Shown here piece by piece: positions 36,033 to 44,508 of a stretch of 64,000 nucleotides of DNA. A program made the translations under genes and the position numbers. Source of the stretch: DSPP01 sp964607165 (GTDB lineage Bacteria > Zixibacteria > MSB-5A5 > DSPP01); assembly GCA_964607165.1 (NCBI GenBank), contig CAZSIT010000003.1, positions 1 to 64,000 of the forward strand, in the 5' to 3' direction. Every line of letters begins with the position of its first letter. The first letter of the stretch is position 1. The notes beneath the pieces are model-generated. The model did not search any database. It had not been told where the DNA came from and was given only the letters and a program-made list of their open reading frames with translations.

Positions 36033-36512
36033 ATGATGAACGAAGAACGCCTGTTGGAGGCAGTCGCCTTTCTTGCAGAAAAGGCCCGCCCGCCAGTCAG
36101 CTCGGCCGAAAAAGATTACCAAAAGGAGCTTTCGTACTGGTCGGAGCAGCTGGGAAAAATGGGATTTTCCATGCGCGAGGTTGGCTCGGCTTTAAGCTGG
36201 ATATTGGAACGTTTTGGCTCGCAAGGGGAAAAGCGCGCCAAACCAGCCTCGGTTAGAATTTTTTCGGAAGCAGAGATGGCACTTTTCACTCCCGAGGCTT
36301 TTTCAGCGCTGGTGCGTTATTATGCTTTGGGAATTTTGCCTTCGGAGCGGCTGGAGCTGCTTTTGGAACGGGTAAACTGGGCCGGGAAGATGCCGGTGGA
36401 TAAAAAAAATTTGGAATGGCTGGTCTCGATTTTGATTTTCACTCCGGCGGAGCGGATGATGGGGTATCCGGTTGATCCTACGGGGGGTTCGGAAAATGCC
36501 GGAGTGCATTGA
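36033..36512 (+). CDS. smg: DUF494/Smg-family protein
   Basis: 159 residues; ATG 36033 and ATG 36036 are both possible. The Smg pattern is seen in LGKMGFSMREVGSALSWILERF, RIFSEAEMALFTPEAFSALVRY and the C-terminal NLEWLVSILIF. Smg proteins are small cytosolic proteins of unknown function, often near topA/dprA in other bacteria, not here. The stop overlaps the start of coaBC (TGATG). Confidence 0.75.
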   Translation: MMNEERLLEAVAFLAEKARPPVSSAEKDYQKELSYWSEQLGKMGFSMREVGSALSWILERFGSQGEKRAKPASVRIFSEAEMALFTPEAFSALVRYYALGILPSERLELLLERVNWAGKMPVDKKNLEWLVSILIFTPAERMMGYPVDPTGGSENAGVH

Positions 36513-37702
36513 TGCCGGCCGGTAGAAAAATCCTGGTGGGGGTCACCGGAGGAATCGCCGCATACAAGACTCCCTCTTTAATTAGACAGCTTGTTGAAAA
36601 AAAAGCGCAAGTCCGGGTGGTGATGACCGAGGCGGCGCGGCAGTTCGTGACGCCGCTGGTTTTGGAAACGGTTTCCGGCCATCCCGTTTCCTCTGAATTA
36701 TTCCCGCAAGAGTTTGCTTCCACCCATCACATTGAGCTGGCGCGCTGGCCGGATTTAATCATAGTGGCGCCGGCCACGGCGGATTTTATCGGACGGGTGG
36801 CTAACGGGTTAGCTCCGGATTTGCTCTGTAACGTTCTTTTAGCCACAACCAGTCCGGTTTTGCTGGCACCGGCGATGAATACGGAAATGTGGCATCATTC
36901 TCAAGTGCAAGAAAATTTAGGGAAGCTGGAGAAAATGGGATACCGTTTCGTCGGTCCGGAAGAGGGAAAGCTGGCGACCGCTTCGGAAGGGGAGGGAATG
37001 GGGCGAATGAGCGAACCGGAAACGATTGTTAAAAAAATTGAAGAGGTTTTTGCCGAGCGGGATTTATTACAGGGAAAGAAAATCATCGTCACCGGAGGGC
37101 GAACGGAGGAGCCGATTGACCCGGTGCGCTATCTTTCCAATCGCTCATCGGGAAAAATGGGCGTCGCTCTGGCGCGGGCGGCGGTGCAAATGGGAGCGAA
37201 AGTGAGTTTCGTTCACGGTCGAATATCGGTGGAACCGCCTCGAAACATAGAAAGTTTTCTGACGGCGACAGCTGACGAAATGCAAAAGAAATTGGCCCAG
37301 CTTTATAAGGGGGCGGATGCCGTAGTGATGGCGGCGGCTGTTTCCGATTTTCGGGCGGAGCAAGTGGAGACTAAAAAAATCAAACGAAACGGAAAATTGG
37401 TTTTGAATTTGGTGGCGAATCCGGACATTCTGGCCGGATTAGGAAAAAATAAGAAAAAGCAGAAGCTGGTCGGGTTTGCGTTGGAAACAGGCCAGGGAAT
37501 GGTCAATGGAAAAGGAAAGCTTAAAGAAAAAAATCTGGATATGCTGGTTTTGAACCGCGCCGACGAGGAAGGAGCAGGGTTTGACGTGGACACCAATCGG
37601 GTGACCATGTTTTTCCCTTCCGGTAAAAAAGAGGAAGTGCCTTCGGCTTCCAAAGAGGAAGTGGCGCGGCTGATTTTGAGACGGCTGGCGGAAATTTTGT
37701 AA
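36512..37702 (+). CDS. coaBC: Bifunctional phosphopantothenoylcysteine decarboxylase / synthetase
   Basis: 396 residues from ATG 36512. The CoaC flavoprotein domain (1-185) has GVTGGIAAYKTPSLIRQL, the catalytic His in FASTHHIELARW, VAPATADFIGRVANG and PAMNTEMW. The CoaB domain (about 190-396) has VTGGRTEEPIDPVRYLSNRS and VMAAAVSDFR. Together they make 4'-phosphopantetheine from phosphopantothenate and cysteine for CoA. One-base overlap with the UDG start. Confidence 0.95.
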   Translation: MPAGRKILVGVTGGIAAYKTPSLIRQLVEKKAQVRVVMTEAARQFVTPLVLETVSGHPVSSELFPQEFASTHHIELARWPDLIIVAPATADFIGRVANGLAPDLLCNVLLATTSPVLLAPAMNTEMWHHSQVQENLGKLEKMGYRFVGPEEGKLATASEGEGMGRMSEPETIVKKIEEVFAERDLLQGKKIIVTGGRTEEPIDPVRYLSNRSSGKMGVALARAAVQMGAKVSFVHGRISVEPPRNIESFLTATADEMQKKLAQLYKGADAVVMAAAVSDFRAEQVETKKIKRNGKLVLNLVANPDILAGLGKNKKKQKLVGFALETGQGMVNGKGKLKEKNLDMLVLNRADEEGAGFDVDTNRVTMFFPSGKKEEVPSASKEEVARLILRRLAEIL

Positions 37703-38448
37703 TGGCCAGAGAAAAGCTTAGAAAATATTTAGCTCAACAAGTAGAGTTAGGCAACGCGGAAATTGTTCTATCCCCGGCGCAGAAGCCAGCTGCGCCAAAA
37801 CCGGTTGTTTCGCGACCAATCATTGCCCAGGATACGCTTTTTGGCGGTATTGGCAGTCCGGCCAAAGATGACTCCGTTAGGCCGGACGCGGGCCGGACGC
37901 TGGACTCGTTTTATCACGAAATCAAAGATTGCGTCCGCTGCCCACTGGGGCATACCCGCACCAAATTTGTTTTTGGCGTGGGCAATCCGAAAGCGGATAT
38001 ACTGTTTGTTGGAGAAGCGCCGGGGAGAGATGAAGATTTACAAGGGGAACCATTCGTTGGGCGCGCCGGCCAGCTTTTGGACAAGATTTTGGCGGCAAGC
38101 AAGTTTTCGCGCGCGGAAGTTTACATTGCCAATATTCTCAAGTGCCGGCCGCCGGAAAATCGCGACCCGCAGCCGGAGGAGATGGAAACTTGCTCTCCCT
38201 ATTTACTGGAACAGATTCGTTTAATCAATCCGAAAATTATTGTTTGTCTGGGGCGCATCGCCGCCATGCAGCTTTTGAAGACCAAGCTTGCTTTGGGAAA
38301 ACTGCGGGGAAGCTTTCACGAGTTCAACGGCATCAAGGTTATGGTTACTTATCATCCGGCGGCGCTTTTGCGCTTTCCCAGCTACAAGAAGGATGTGTGG
38401 GAAGACATGAAGATGCTGCGCAAAGCATACGATGGGTTGGAGTTGTAG
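37702..38448 (+). CDS. Uracil-DNA glycosylase family 4
   Basis: 248 residues. A Pro/Ala-rich linker (1-65) precedes the catalytic domain. Iron-sulfur ligands are Cys77 and Cys80 (DCVRCPL) with two more in LKCRPPENRDP and METCSP. The active-site motif is GEAPGRDEDLQGEPFVGRAG and the DNA-contact motif TYHPAALLR. It removes uracil from DNA. Family 4 is typical of thermophiles and many anaerobes. The gene is the last of smg-coaBC-udg. Confidence 0.92.
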   Translation: MAREKLRKYLAQQVELGNAEIVLSPAQKPAAPKPVVSRPIIAQDTLFGGIGSPAKDDSVRPDAGRTLDSFYHEIKDCVRCPLGHTRTKFVFGVGNPKADILFVGEAPGRDEDLQGEPFVGRAGQLLDKILAASKFSRAEVYIANILKCRPPENRDPQPEEMETCSPYLLEQIRLINPKIIVCLGRIAAMQLLKTKLALGKLRGSFHEFNGIKVMVTYHPAALLRFPSYKKDVWEDMKMLRKAYDGLEL

Positions 38449-38481
38449 AATTAGCAGGTAGTTTCAGGGGAAGGATTTCAT

Positions 38482-39879
38482 ATGGTAGATGGACAAACAG
38501 GAAATGGTGGACGAGTACCTCCACAGAACTTAGAGGCAGAACGTGCTGTTTTGGGGGCAATGCTTTTAGATAAGGAAGCAATAGGTGTTGCTTTAGAAAT
38601 AATTCACGAATCCGTTTTTTATCGCCCAGCCCATCAGAAAATTTTCTGTGCCACGGTTAAACTTTATGATTCAAACGAAGCCGTTGACTTAACAACTCTA
38701 TCGGAGGCACTTACAAAAAGCGGCGATTTGGATCAAGTAGGAGGACGGCTTTATTTAGTTTCTTTAGTGGAAAATGTCGCAACATCGGCAAATGTGGAAT
38801 ACCATGCCAGAATTGTTTTAGAAAAATGGGTTTTGCGGTCTCTCATCGATACCAGCACTCAAATTGTTTCATCCTGTTATGATCCTACTTACGATGTAGA
38901 GAATCTATTAGATAAAGCCGAAGCGGGAATCTTTTCAATATCTGAATCTCGATTGAAACAAGGTTTTATAGATCTTGGCTCAATTTTGCCCCATACTTTT
39001 GAATCGATAGAGGAATACCATCGAAAAGAAGGAGCTATTACAGGTTTGGAGACTGGATTCTCTGAAGTGGATGCTCTGACTGGCGGATTACAGCCCTCCG
39101 ATTTAATAGTTGTGGCTGGGCGACCGTCTATGGGTAAGACCGCTTTTGTTCTGACTATTGCAGAGTACGTAGCTTTAGAGAAGCAGGTTCCCGTAGGAAT
39201 TTTCTCTCTGGAAATGTCAAAGCACCAAGTCGCCCAGCGAATGCTCTGCAGCAAGGGGAGAGTTAATTGGCACAAGATGCGTGCCGGAAAAATGGCTAAT
39301 TATGAGTGGACCAATCTTGGGATTGCCGTAGGGCCCTTATCTGAAGCAAAAATTTTTATCGACGATTCACCAAACATTGGTGTTCTTGAAATGCGCGCCA
39401 AAGCCCGGCGGCTGATGTCCCAGCATCAAATCGGACTTCTGGTCATTGATTACCTGCAACTGATGCATGGGCCGCGGGGTGCGGAAAATCGACAGCAGGA
39501 GATTTCCATCATATCTCGTTCGTTGAAAGGACTGGCAAAAGAGCTGGATATACCTGTCGTGGCGCTTTCCCAGCTTTCTCGCCAAGTCGAAACTCGAGGA
39601 GGTGACCGGCGGCCGCAGCTCTCCGATTTGCGCGAGTCGGGCGCCATCGAGCAGGATGCCGACGTGGTGGCTTTCATCTACCGGCCGGAAATGTACAAGA
39701 TGGACCGGGATAAAGAGGGACGGTCTCTGGAAGGGGTGGCGGAGGTAATCGTCTCCAAACAGCGCAACGGCCCGACCGGCACCGTGCAGCTGACGTTCAT
39801 TAAAGATTACGCTCGGTTCGAAAACCTGGCTCGGGTTCCGGAAGGAGCTCCGGCGGGCGGCGGGCAGGCGCCGTTTTGA
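38482..39879 (+). CDS. dnaB: Replicative DNA helicase DnaB
   Basis: 465 residues from ATG 38482, with GGGGAAGGA upstream. The N-terminal collar domain (about 12-115; PQNLEAERAVLGAMLLD) and RecA-like helicase domain (about 190-455) with Walker A GRPSMGKTAF, Walker B LLVIDYLQLM and the arginine-finger region RGGDRRPQLSDLRESGAIEQD are intact. No intein. Base use changes inside the gene: the first 900 bases are visibly AT-richer than the last 500. Confidence 0.95.
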   Translation: MVDGQTGNGGRVPPQNLEAERAVLGAMLLDKEAIGVALEIIHESVFYRPAHQKIFCATVKLYDSNEAVDLTTLSEALTKSGDLDQVGGRLYLVSLVENVATSANVEYHARIVLEKWVLRSLIDTSTQIVSSCYDPTYDVENLLDKAEAGIFSISESRLKQGFIDLGSILPHTFESIEEYHRKEGAITGLETGFSEVDALTGGLQPSDLIVVAGRPSMGKTAFVLTIAEYVALEKQVPVGIFSLEMSKHQVAQRMLCSKGRVNWHKMRAGKMANYEWTNLGIAVGPLSEAKIFIDDSPNIGVLEMRAKARRLMSQHQIGLLVIDYLQLMHGPRGAENRQQEISIISRSLKGLAKELDIPVVALSQLSRQVETRGGDRRPQLSDLRESGAIEQDADVVAFIYRPEMYKMDRDKEGRSLEGVAEVIVSKQRNGPTGTVQLTFIKDYARFENLARVPEGAPAGGGQAPF

Positions 39880-39936
39880 TAGGGAGGAATTGATTCCGAT
39901 TCGATTTTTTTTAGAAATATTGGTCTCAAGAGTAGA

Positions 39937-40063
39937 GAGGGCGACCCATTCGGCAATCTCAGGGCAAGCCGGCCGGTCGCCCCTACGTTTTATATTAACG
40001 TTGTATCGGGAGTTCTTCCCGACCCGCCACAGGCGGGCGTCAAGAGTAACTCCTGACGCAACC
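39937..40063. repeat. Palindromic repeats before mlaE
   Basis: 39939-39983 has arms GGGCGACC/GGTCGCCCC and then TACG (family A). 40006-40063 has TCGGGAGTTCTTCCCGA, CCCGCC/GGCGGG and GTCAAGAGTAACTCCTGACG followed by CAACC (family C). The last hairpin ends 14 bases before the mlaE start. Confidence 0.65.
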
Positions 40064-40076
40064 TACCGGAGGATGG

Positions 40077-40862
40077 TTGGCTGAAATTCCTACGGTGTTA
40101 ACCTATATCGGAGAAAAAGTAGTCCGCTTTTTCGCTCACAGCGGGGCGGTTTTTGTTTTACTTGCCAAAGTCGGGGTGGCTTTCGCCGGACTGGGAAAAA
40201 GAACGGGACTCTGGTTTGACCAGATGCTTTTCGTCGGCGTGCGCTCGTTGCCGCTCATCGTCATCACGTCCGTTTTTACCGGCGCGGTTTCGGCTTGGCA
40301 GGCGGCGTATCAGTTCGAAGGCTACATTCCCCTGCGATATCTGGGGACGGCGGTGGGTAAGGCGATTGTCATCGAACTATCGCCGGTTTTGACGGCTTTG
40401 GTCGTTGCCGGCCGGGTGGGGGCGGCGATGGCGGCGGAATTGGGGACAATGAAAGTGACCGAGCAGGTGGACGCCCTGGAGACGATGGCCATCAATCCGG
40501 TTTCGTATCTGGTTTTGCCGAGAGTGGCTGCCTCGGTTGTGATGCTGCCGGTTTTGACTGTGTTTGCTGACTTTGTGGCGATTATGGGAGCGATGGCGGT
40601 GGCGGTCTATTTTGTCGGATTGTCGGGCGAAGTGTTTTTAAACGGCGTGAAAATGTTTTTTCATATTGCGGATCTGGTTTCGGGACTGGTCAAGGCGGCC
40701 GTGTTTGGACTGGTAATTTCGCTCATCGGTTGTTATCACGGGCTTTTGGCGGAGGGAGGGGCGGAAGGAGTGGGACATTCCACCACCCGGGCGGTGGTTT
40801 GGGCTTCGGTTCTGATTTTGGTTTCGGATTACGTGGTGGCGACCTTGTTGTTTTCGATTTGA
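40077..40862 (+). CDS. mlaE: MlaE-family lipid ABC transporter permease
   Basis: 261 residues from TTG 40077, with GGAGG at 40068-40072. The MlaE/DUF140 pattern is clear: LIVITSVFTGAVSAWQAAYQF, ELSPVLTALVVAGRVGAAMAAELGTMKVTEQVDALE, ending with SDYVVATLLFSI. Five or six membrane helices. It forms an inner-membrane lipid transporter with MlaF; the MCE-domain protein MlaD is not adjacent. Confidence 0.92.
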   Translation: MAEIPTVLTYIGEKVVRFFAHSGAVFVLLAKVGVAFAGLGKRTGLWFDQMLFVGVRSLPLIVITSVFTGAVSAWQAAYQFEGYIPLRYLGTAVGKAIVIELSPVLTALVVAGRVGAAMAAELGTMKVTEQVDALETMAINPVSYLVLPRVAASVVMLPVLTVFADFVAIMGAMAVAVYFVGLSGEVFLNGVKMFFHIADLVSGLVKAAVFGLVISLIGCYHGLLAEGGAEGVGHSTTRAVVWASVLILVSDYVVATLLFSI

Positions 40863-40869
40863 AAAAAAA

Positions 40870-40897
40870 TAGGGGCATGGTATGCCGTGCCCCTACG
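40870..40897. repeat. Family A palindrome between mlaE and mlaF
   Basis: TAGGGGCATGG-TA-TGCCGTGCCCCTACG: arms GGGGCA(T/C)GG pair almost perfectly. Nearly the same stem as the terminator at 8615-8640. Confidence 0.75.
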
Positions 40898-40935
40898 AAG
40901 AAGTTCAAAACGGAATTACAAATTAGGGAAAGAAT

Positions 40936-41682
40936 TTGATAGAGATTATTGATTTACACAAAAGCTTTGGGAGAAAACAGGTTCTGACTGGAGTCAATCT
41001 CACCGTTCGAGATGGGGAGACGGTAGTCATAATCGGCGGCTCGGGCACGGGGAAATCTGTTTTGTTAAAACACATTCTCGGATTGATGGAGCCGGATGAA
41101 GGGAGAGTGGTCGTCGATGGTATTGAAGTTGGTTCAGTTCGAGGCGAAGAACTGTATTTATTGCGCAAGAAATTTGGAATGGTTTTTCAAGGGGGGGCGC
41201 TTTTCGACTCACTCAGCATAGCAGAAAATGTTGGTTTGGCTTTACGTGAACATTCGCGACTTTCGGAGGATGAAATTTTGGAAACCGTGCGGGAAAAGCT
41301 GGCTTCGGTCGGTCTTTCGGGGGTGGAGAATCAGAAACCGGCGGAGCTTTCGGGTGGGATGCGCAAGCGGGTGGCTCTGGCGCGGGCTTTGGCCACCGAG
41401 CCGGAGGTGATGCTTTACGACGAGCCGACCACCGGACTGGATCCGATCATGGCGGATGTCATCAACGAGTTGATTCTGGATTTGAAAAAACAGCTGGGAA
41501 ATTCCGCCATGGTGGTGACGCACGATATGAATTCGGTTTACAAAGTGGCGGATAGGATTTGCATGCTGTATAAAGGTAAAATCGTTTGGGATGGGTCGGT
41601 GGAGGAGACTAAGGACAGCAAAGACCCGGTGGTGCGGCAGTTTATCACCGGCGCAGCGGTCGGACCGATTCAGGTTTTGTGA
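40936..41682 (+). CDS. mlaF: MlaF-family ABC transporter ATPase
   Basis: 248 residues from TTG 40936. ABC motifs: GGSGTGKSVLLKH (Walker A), the Q-loop FQGGALFDSLS, signature LSGGMRKRVALARAL, Walker B VMLYDEPTTGLDP and the His in MVVTHDMNS. The residues after the Q-loop (GALFDSLSIAENVGL) are typical of the MlaF subgroup. Together with mlaE it powers phospholipid movement between membranes. Four-base frame shift to radA: its TGA overlaps the radA ATG. Confidence 0.92.
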   Translation: MIEIIDLHKSFGRKQVLTGVNLTVRDGETVVIIGGSGTGKSVLLKHILGLMEPDEGRVVVDGIEVGSVRGEELYLLRKKFGMVFQGGALFDSLSIAENVGLALREHSRLSEDEILETVREKLASVGLSGVENQKPAELSGGMRKRVALARALATEPEVMLYDEPTTGLDPIMADVINELILDLKKQLGNSAMVVTHDMNSVYKVADRICMLYKGKIVWDGSVEETKDSKDPVVRQFITGAAVGPIQVL

Positions 41683-43037
41683 TGGCTTTGGTAAAAACCA
41701 AAACAGTATATGTTTGCCAGAACTGCGGCAGTTCCGAGCCGCGCTGGCTGGGGCGTTGCCCCTCCTGCGGCGGCTGGAATACTTTCGTTGAGGAACGGAC
41801 CGAGCGGAGGGCCTTTAAACCTCCGGTAATATTGGAAGAGCCGGTGGAGCTGGATTCCGTGGCTTTTGAAGAAACTAATCGGGTTCCAACGGGCTTAGCG
41901 GAGTTTGACCGGGTTTTGGGAGGTGGGGCCGTCGAAGGTTCGGCGGTTTTGGTCGGCGGGGATCCCGGCATCGGGAAATCAACTTTGCTTTTGCAGGTGG
42001 CTGGAAAGTTAGCGGAGAATGGGTCAACCGTTCTTTACGTTTCGGGCGAAGAGTCGCTTGCTCAACTGAAATCAAGGGCTCAACGTTTGGGCATCAGGCA
42101 ACAGGGAATCTGGTTTCTGGCGGAGACACAACTCGAAGCGATTTTGGAACAAATCAAAAGGGCTAAAGCCAAGGTTTTTATTTTTGATTCGATTCAGACC
42201 ATCACTTCCGGCCAGTTTTTTTCACCAGCGGGTTCAGTCGGCCAACTGCGCGAGGTTACGCAGGCGCTGGTGAGCCGGGTTAAAGCTTCAGGAGAGATAC
42301 TTTTTTTGGTCGGACACGTCACCAAGGACGGCTTTTTGGCCGGGCCGAAGGTTTTAGAGCATCTGGTGGATGCGGTTTTGTACTTCGAAGGTGAAAAGAA
42401 CCACTTTTACCGCATCCTGCGGGGGGTTAAAAACCGCTTTGGTTCAACCTCGGAGATTGGTATATTTCAAATGACCGAGCGGGGTCTGGAGGAAGTCAAA
42501 AACCCATCCCGGTTTTTCTTGGGAGAGCGGGCGGAAAGCGCCTCCGGCTCGGTTGTGGTTGCGGCGGTGGAAGGAAACCGGCCCTTGCTTTTGGAAGTGC
42601 AGGCCTTAGTTTCTCCCACTCCCTGGGGAACGCCCCAGCGGGTGGTGGGAGGGTTTGACCCCCGGCGGCTGGCCTTGATAGTCGCTGTTTTGGAAAAGCG
42701 GCTGGCGCTTTCCTTCGGGACGAAGGACATTTTTGTAAACGTCGCCGGAGGGGTAAAAGTAGAGGAGTCGGCCTGCGATTTAGGATTTGCCCTGGCTTTG
42801 GTTTCCAGCCTGGAGGATCTCCCCTTCGACACCCGTTCTGTAGCAATCGGGGAAGTCGGTTTGGGTGGGGAAGTTCGGGGAGTGGGACAAATTGAGGCGC
42901 GGATTTCCGAAGCGGAGAAGATGGGTTTTGAACGGATTTTGGTGCCCCAAGCCAACCGGAACGGATTAAAGAAGTTCGAAATTGATGTTGTTCCGGTAAA
43001 AAAAGTTGAAGAGGCGCTGAAGAAAGGTTTGCAGTGA
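41682..43037 (+). CDS. radA: DNA repair protein RadA (Sms)
   Basis: 451 residues. An N-terminal C4 zinc finger (CQNCGSSEPRWLGRCPSCGGW), RecA-like ATPase with Walker A GDPGIGKSTLL, the RadA-specific KNRFGST motif and a C-terminal Lon-protease-like domain (about 280-451; VNVAGGVKVEESACDLGFAL). It promotes branch migration in recombinational repair. The stop overlaps the GTG start of tgt. Confidence 0.95.
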   Translation: MALVKTKTVYVCQNCGSSEPRWLGRCPSCGGWNTFVEERTERRAFKPPVILEEPVELDSVAFEETNRVPTGLAEFDRVLGGGAVEGSAVLVGGDPGIGKSTLLLQVAGKLAENGSTVLYVSGEESLAQLKSRAQRLGIRQQGIWFLAETQLEAILEQIKRAKAKVFIFDSIQTITSGQFFSPAGSVGQLREVTQALVSRVKASGEILFLVGHVTKDGFLAGPKVLEHLVDAVLYFEGEKNHFYRILRGVKNRFGSTSEIGIFQMTERGLEEVKNPSRFFLGERAESASGSVVVAAVEGNRPLLLEVQALVSPTPWGTPQRVVGGFDPRRLALIVAVLEKRLALSFGTKDIFVNVAGGVKVEESACDLGFALALVSSLEDLPFDTRSVAIGEVGLGGEVRGVGQIEARISEAEKMGFERILVPQANRNGLKKFEIDVVPVKKVEEALKKGLQ

Positions 43038-44203
43038 GTTTGGCAGTAGAAACAGAAGCGAAGCTTGGTTTTGCGGTTGAGACGGTTGACGCGAAGGGCT
43101 TAGCCCGAACGGGCTGGATGAATACCGCGCATGGGGTTTTTCAAACCCCGGCTTTTGCGCCGGTGGCCACCGCCGGCAGCGTAAAAACGCTCACTTTCGA
43201 AGAAGTACGCTTGCTCGGTACGGAGTTAGTACTTTCCAACAGCTACCATCTTTACCTCAAGCCGGGGACCGAGGTCATCCGACAGGCGGGCGGGTTGCAT
43301 CGCTTCATCAACTGGCCGGGGCCGATTTTGACCGATTCGGGTGGGTTCCAGGCCTACCGGCTTTCGCAGTTTTTCGATTATCAAGAAGAAGGAGTGGCTT
43401 TTCGCTCCCACTGGGACGGTTCGGAACACTTCTTTTCGCCGGAGAAGGTTCTGGAAATCCAGCATATTTTAGGGTCGAATTTGATAATGCCTTTGGATTT
43501 TTGCCCGCCATACCCCGCGGATGAAAACTTAATAGCCCGATCGGTTCGAGTTACAACCGAATGGGGCAAACGTTCCAAAAGCTGGTGGGAGTCGAGAGAG
43601 AAGACTTCGGCTTGGGGAGAACGGCAGTTTCTTTTTGGCATTGTGCAGGGGTCAACCGATGCTGTTTGGCGCAAGCGCTCGGCACAGGAATTAGTCGAGC
43701 TTGAATTGGATGGTTATGCCTTGGGTGGCTTGTCTTTGGGTGAATCGAAAACCGAGACGTTTGATACGGTTGCCTCTACCATTGAACATCTTCCCGCCGA
43801 CCGGCCGCGTTATCTGATGGGAATGGGGTCGCCGGAGGATTTGCTTTGCGGCATCGATTTGGGCGTGGATCTTTTCGACTGCGCCCTGCCGACGCGCAAT
43901 GCCCGCAACGGCACAGTCTATACCTGGGAGGGGAAGCTGGTTTTGAAAGGGGCTGGATACAAAGATGACTTTAAGCCGATTGACCAACGCTGCGGCTGCC
44001 CAGCCTGCCGGAGCTACACGCGGGCCTATCTTCGTCATCTGTTTAACGCCAGGGAAATAACTGCAATGCATTTAGCCACGCTGCATACCTTATGGTTCTA
44101 TCAGGAATTACTGCGCAGGGCGCGTGAAGAAATTCGCGAAGGAACCTGGGCTTCCTTCAAACAGGATTTTTTAAACCGTTACCGAGAGGAGGAGATTTGT
44201 TAG
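43034..44203 (+). CDS. tgt: Queuine/preQ1 tRNA-ribosyltransferase
   Basis: 389 residues from GTG 43034. The TIM-barrel active site includes Asp101 (LTDSGGFQ) and the nucleophile Asp in VDLFDCALPTRNARNG; the zinc site is CGCPACRSYTRAYLRHLF plus a His downstream. It exchanges G34 for preQ1 in tRNAs with GUN anticodons. The tgt-yajC order is common to many bacteria. No other queuosine gene is seen here. Confidence 0.95.
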   Translation: MSLAVETEAKLGFAVETVDAKGLARTGWMNTAHGVFQTPAFAPVATAGSVKTLTFEEVRLLGTELVLSNSYHLYLKPGTEVIRQAGGLHRFINWPGPILTDSGGFQAYRLSQFFDYQEEGVAFRSHWDGSEHFFSPEKVLEIQHILGSNLIMPLDFCPPYPADENLIARSVRVTTEWGKRSKSWWESREKTSAWGERQFLFGIVQGSTDAVWRKRSAQELVELELDGYALGGLSLGESKTETFDTVASTIEHLPADRPRYLMGMGSPEDLLCGIDLGVDLFDCALPTRNARNGTVYTWEGKLVLKGAGYKDDFKPIDQRCGCPACRSYTRAYLRHLFNAREITAMHLATLHTLWFYQELLRRAREEIREGTWASFKQDFLNRYREEEIC

Positions 44204-44505
44204 CATTACTTTTGATGGGAGGTGCTCCGGGTGGGCAGGGGGGCAACCCCATTCTGCAGATGCTGCCTTTGCTTTTAATCATCCCGATTTTTTATCTTTT
44301 TTTGATACGGCCGCAGCAGAAAAAGCAGAAAGAGCATCAAAAAATGCTTGCGGAATTGAAACGGGGGGACAAGGTGGTCACCAACAGCGGAATTATCGGC
44401 AACATCTGGGGTATCAATGAGAAAGACAACGTCATAGTTCTGAAAGTTGGCGAAGAAACCAAAATCGAGTTTTTGCGCACGGCCATAGCCGGCAAGCTGG
44501 AGTAG
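44197..44505 (+). CDS. yajC: Preprotein translocase subunit YajC
   Basis: 102 residues from TTG 44197 (GAGGAGGA upstream), overlapping the tgt end by seven bases. It has one membrane helix (about 22-42) followed by FLIRPQQKKQKEHQKMLAELKRGDKVVTNSGIIG, the YajC signature. It is an accessory subunit of the Sec translocon. secD and secF, the usual neighbours, are replaced here by def. Confidence 0.92.
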   Translation: MLALLLMGGAPGGQGGNPILQMLPLLLIIPIFYLFLIRPQQKKQKEHQKMLAELKRGDKVVTNSGIIGNIWGINEKDNVIVLKVGEETKIEFLRTAIAGKLE

Positions 44506-44508
44506 GGC

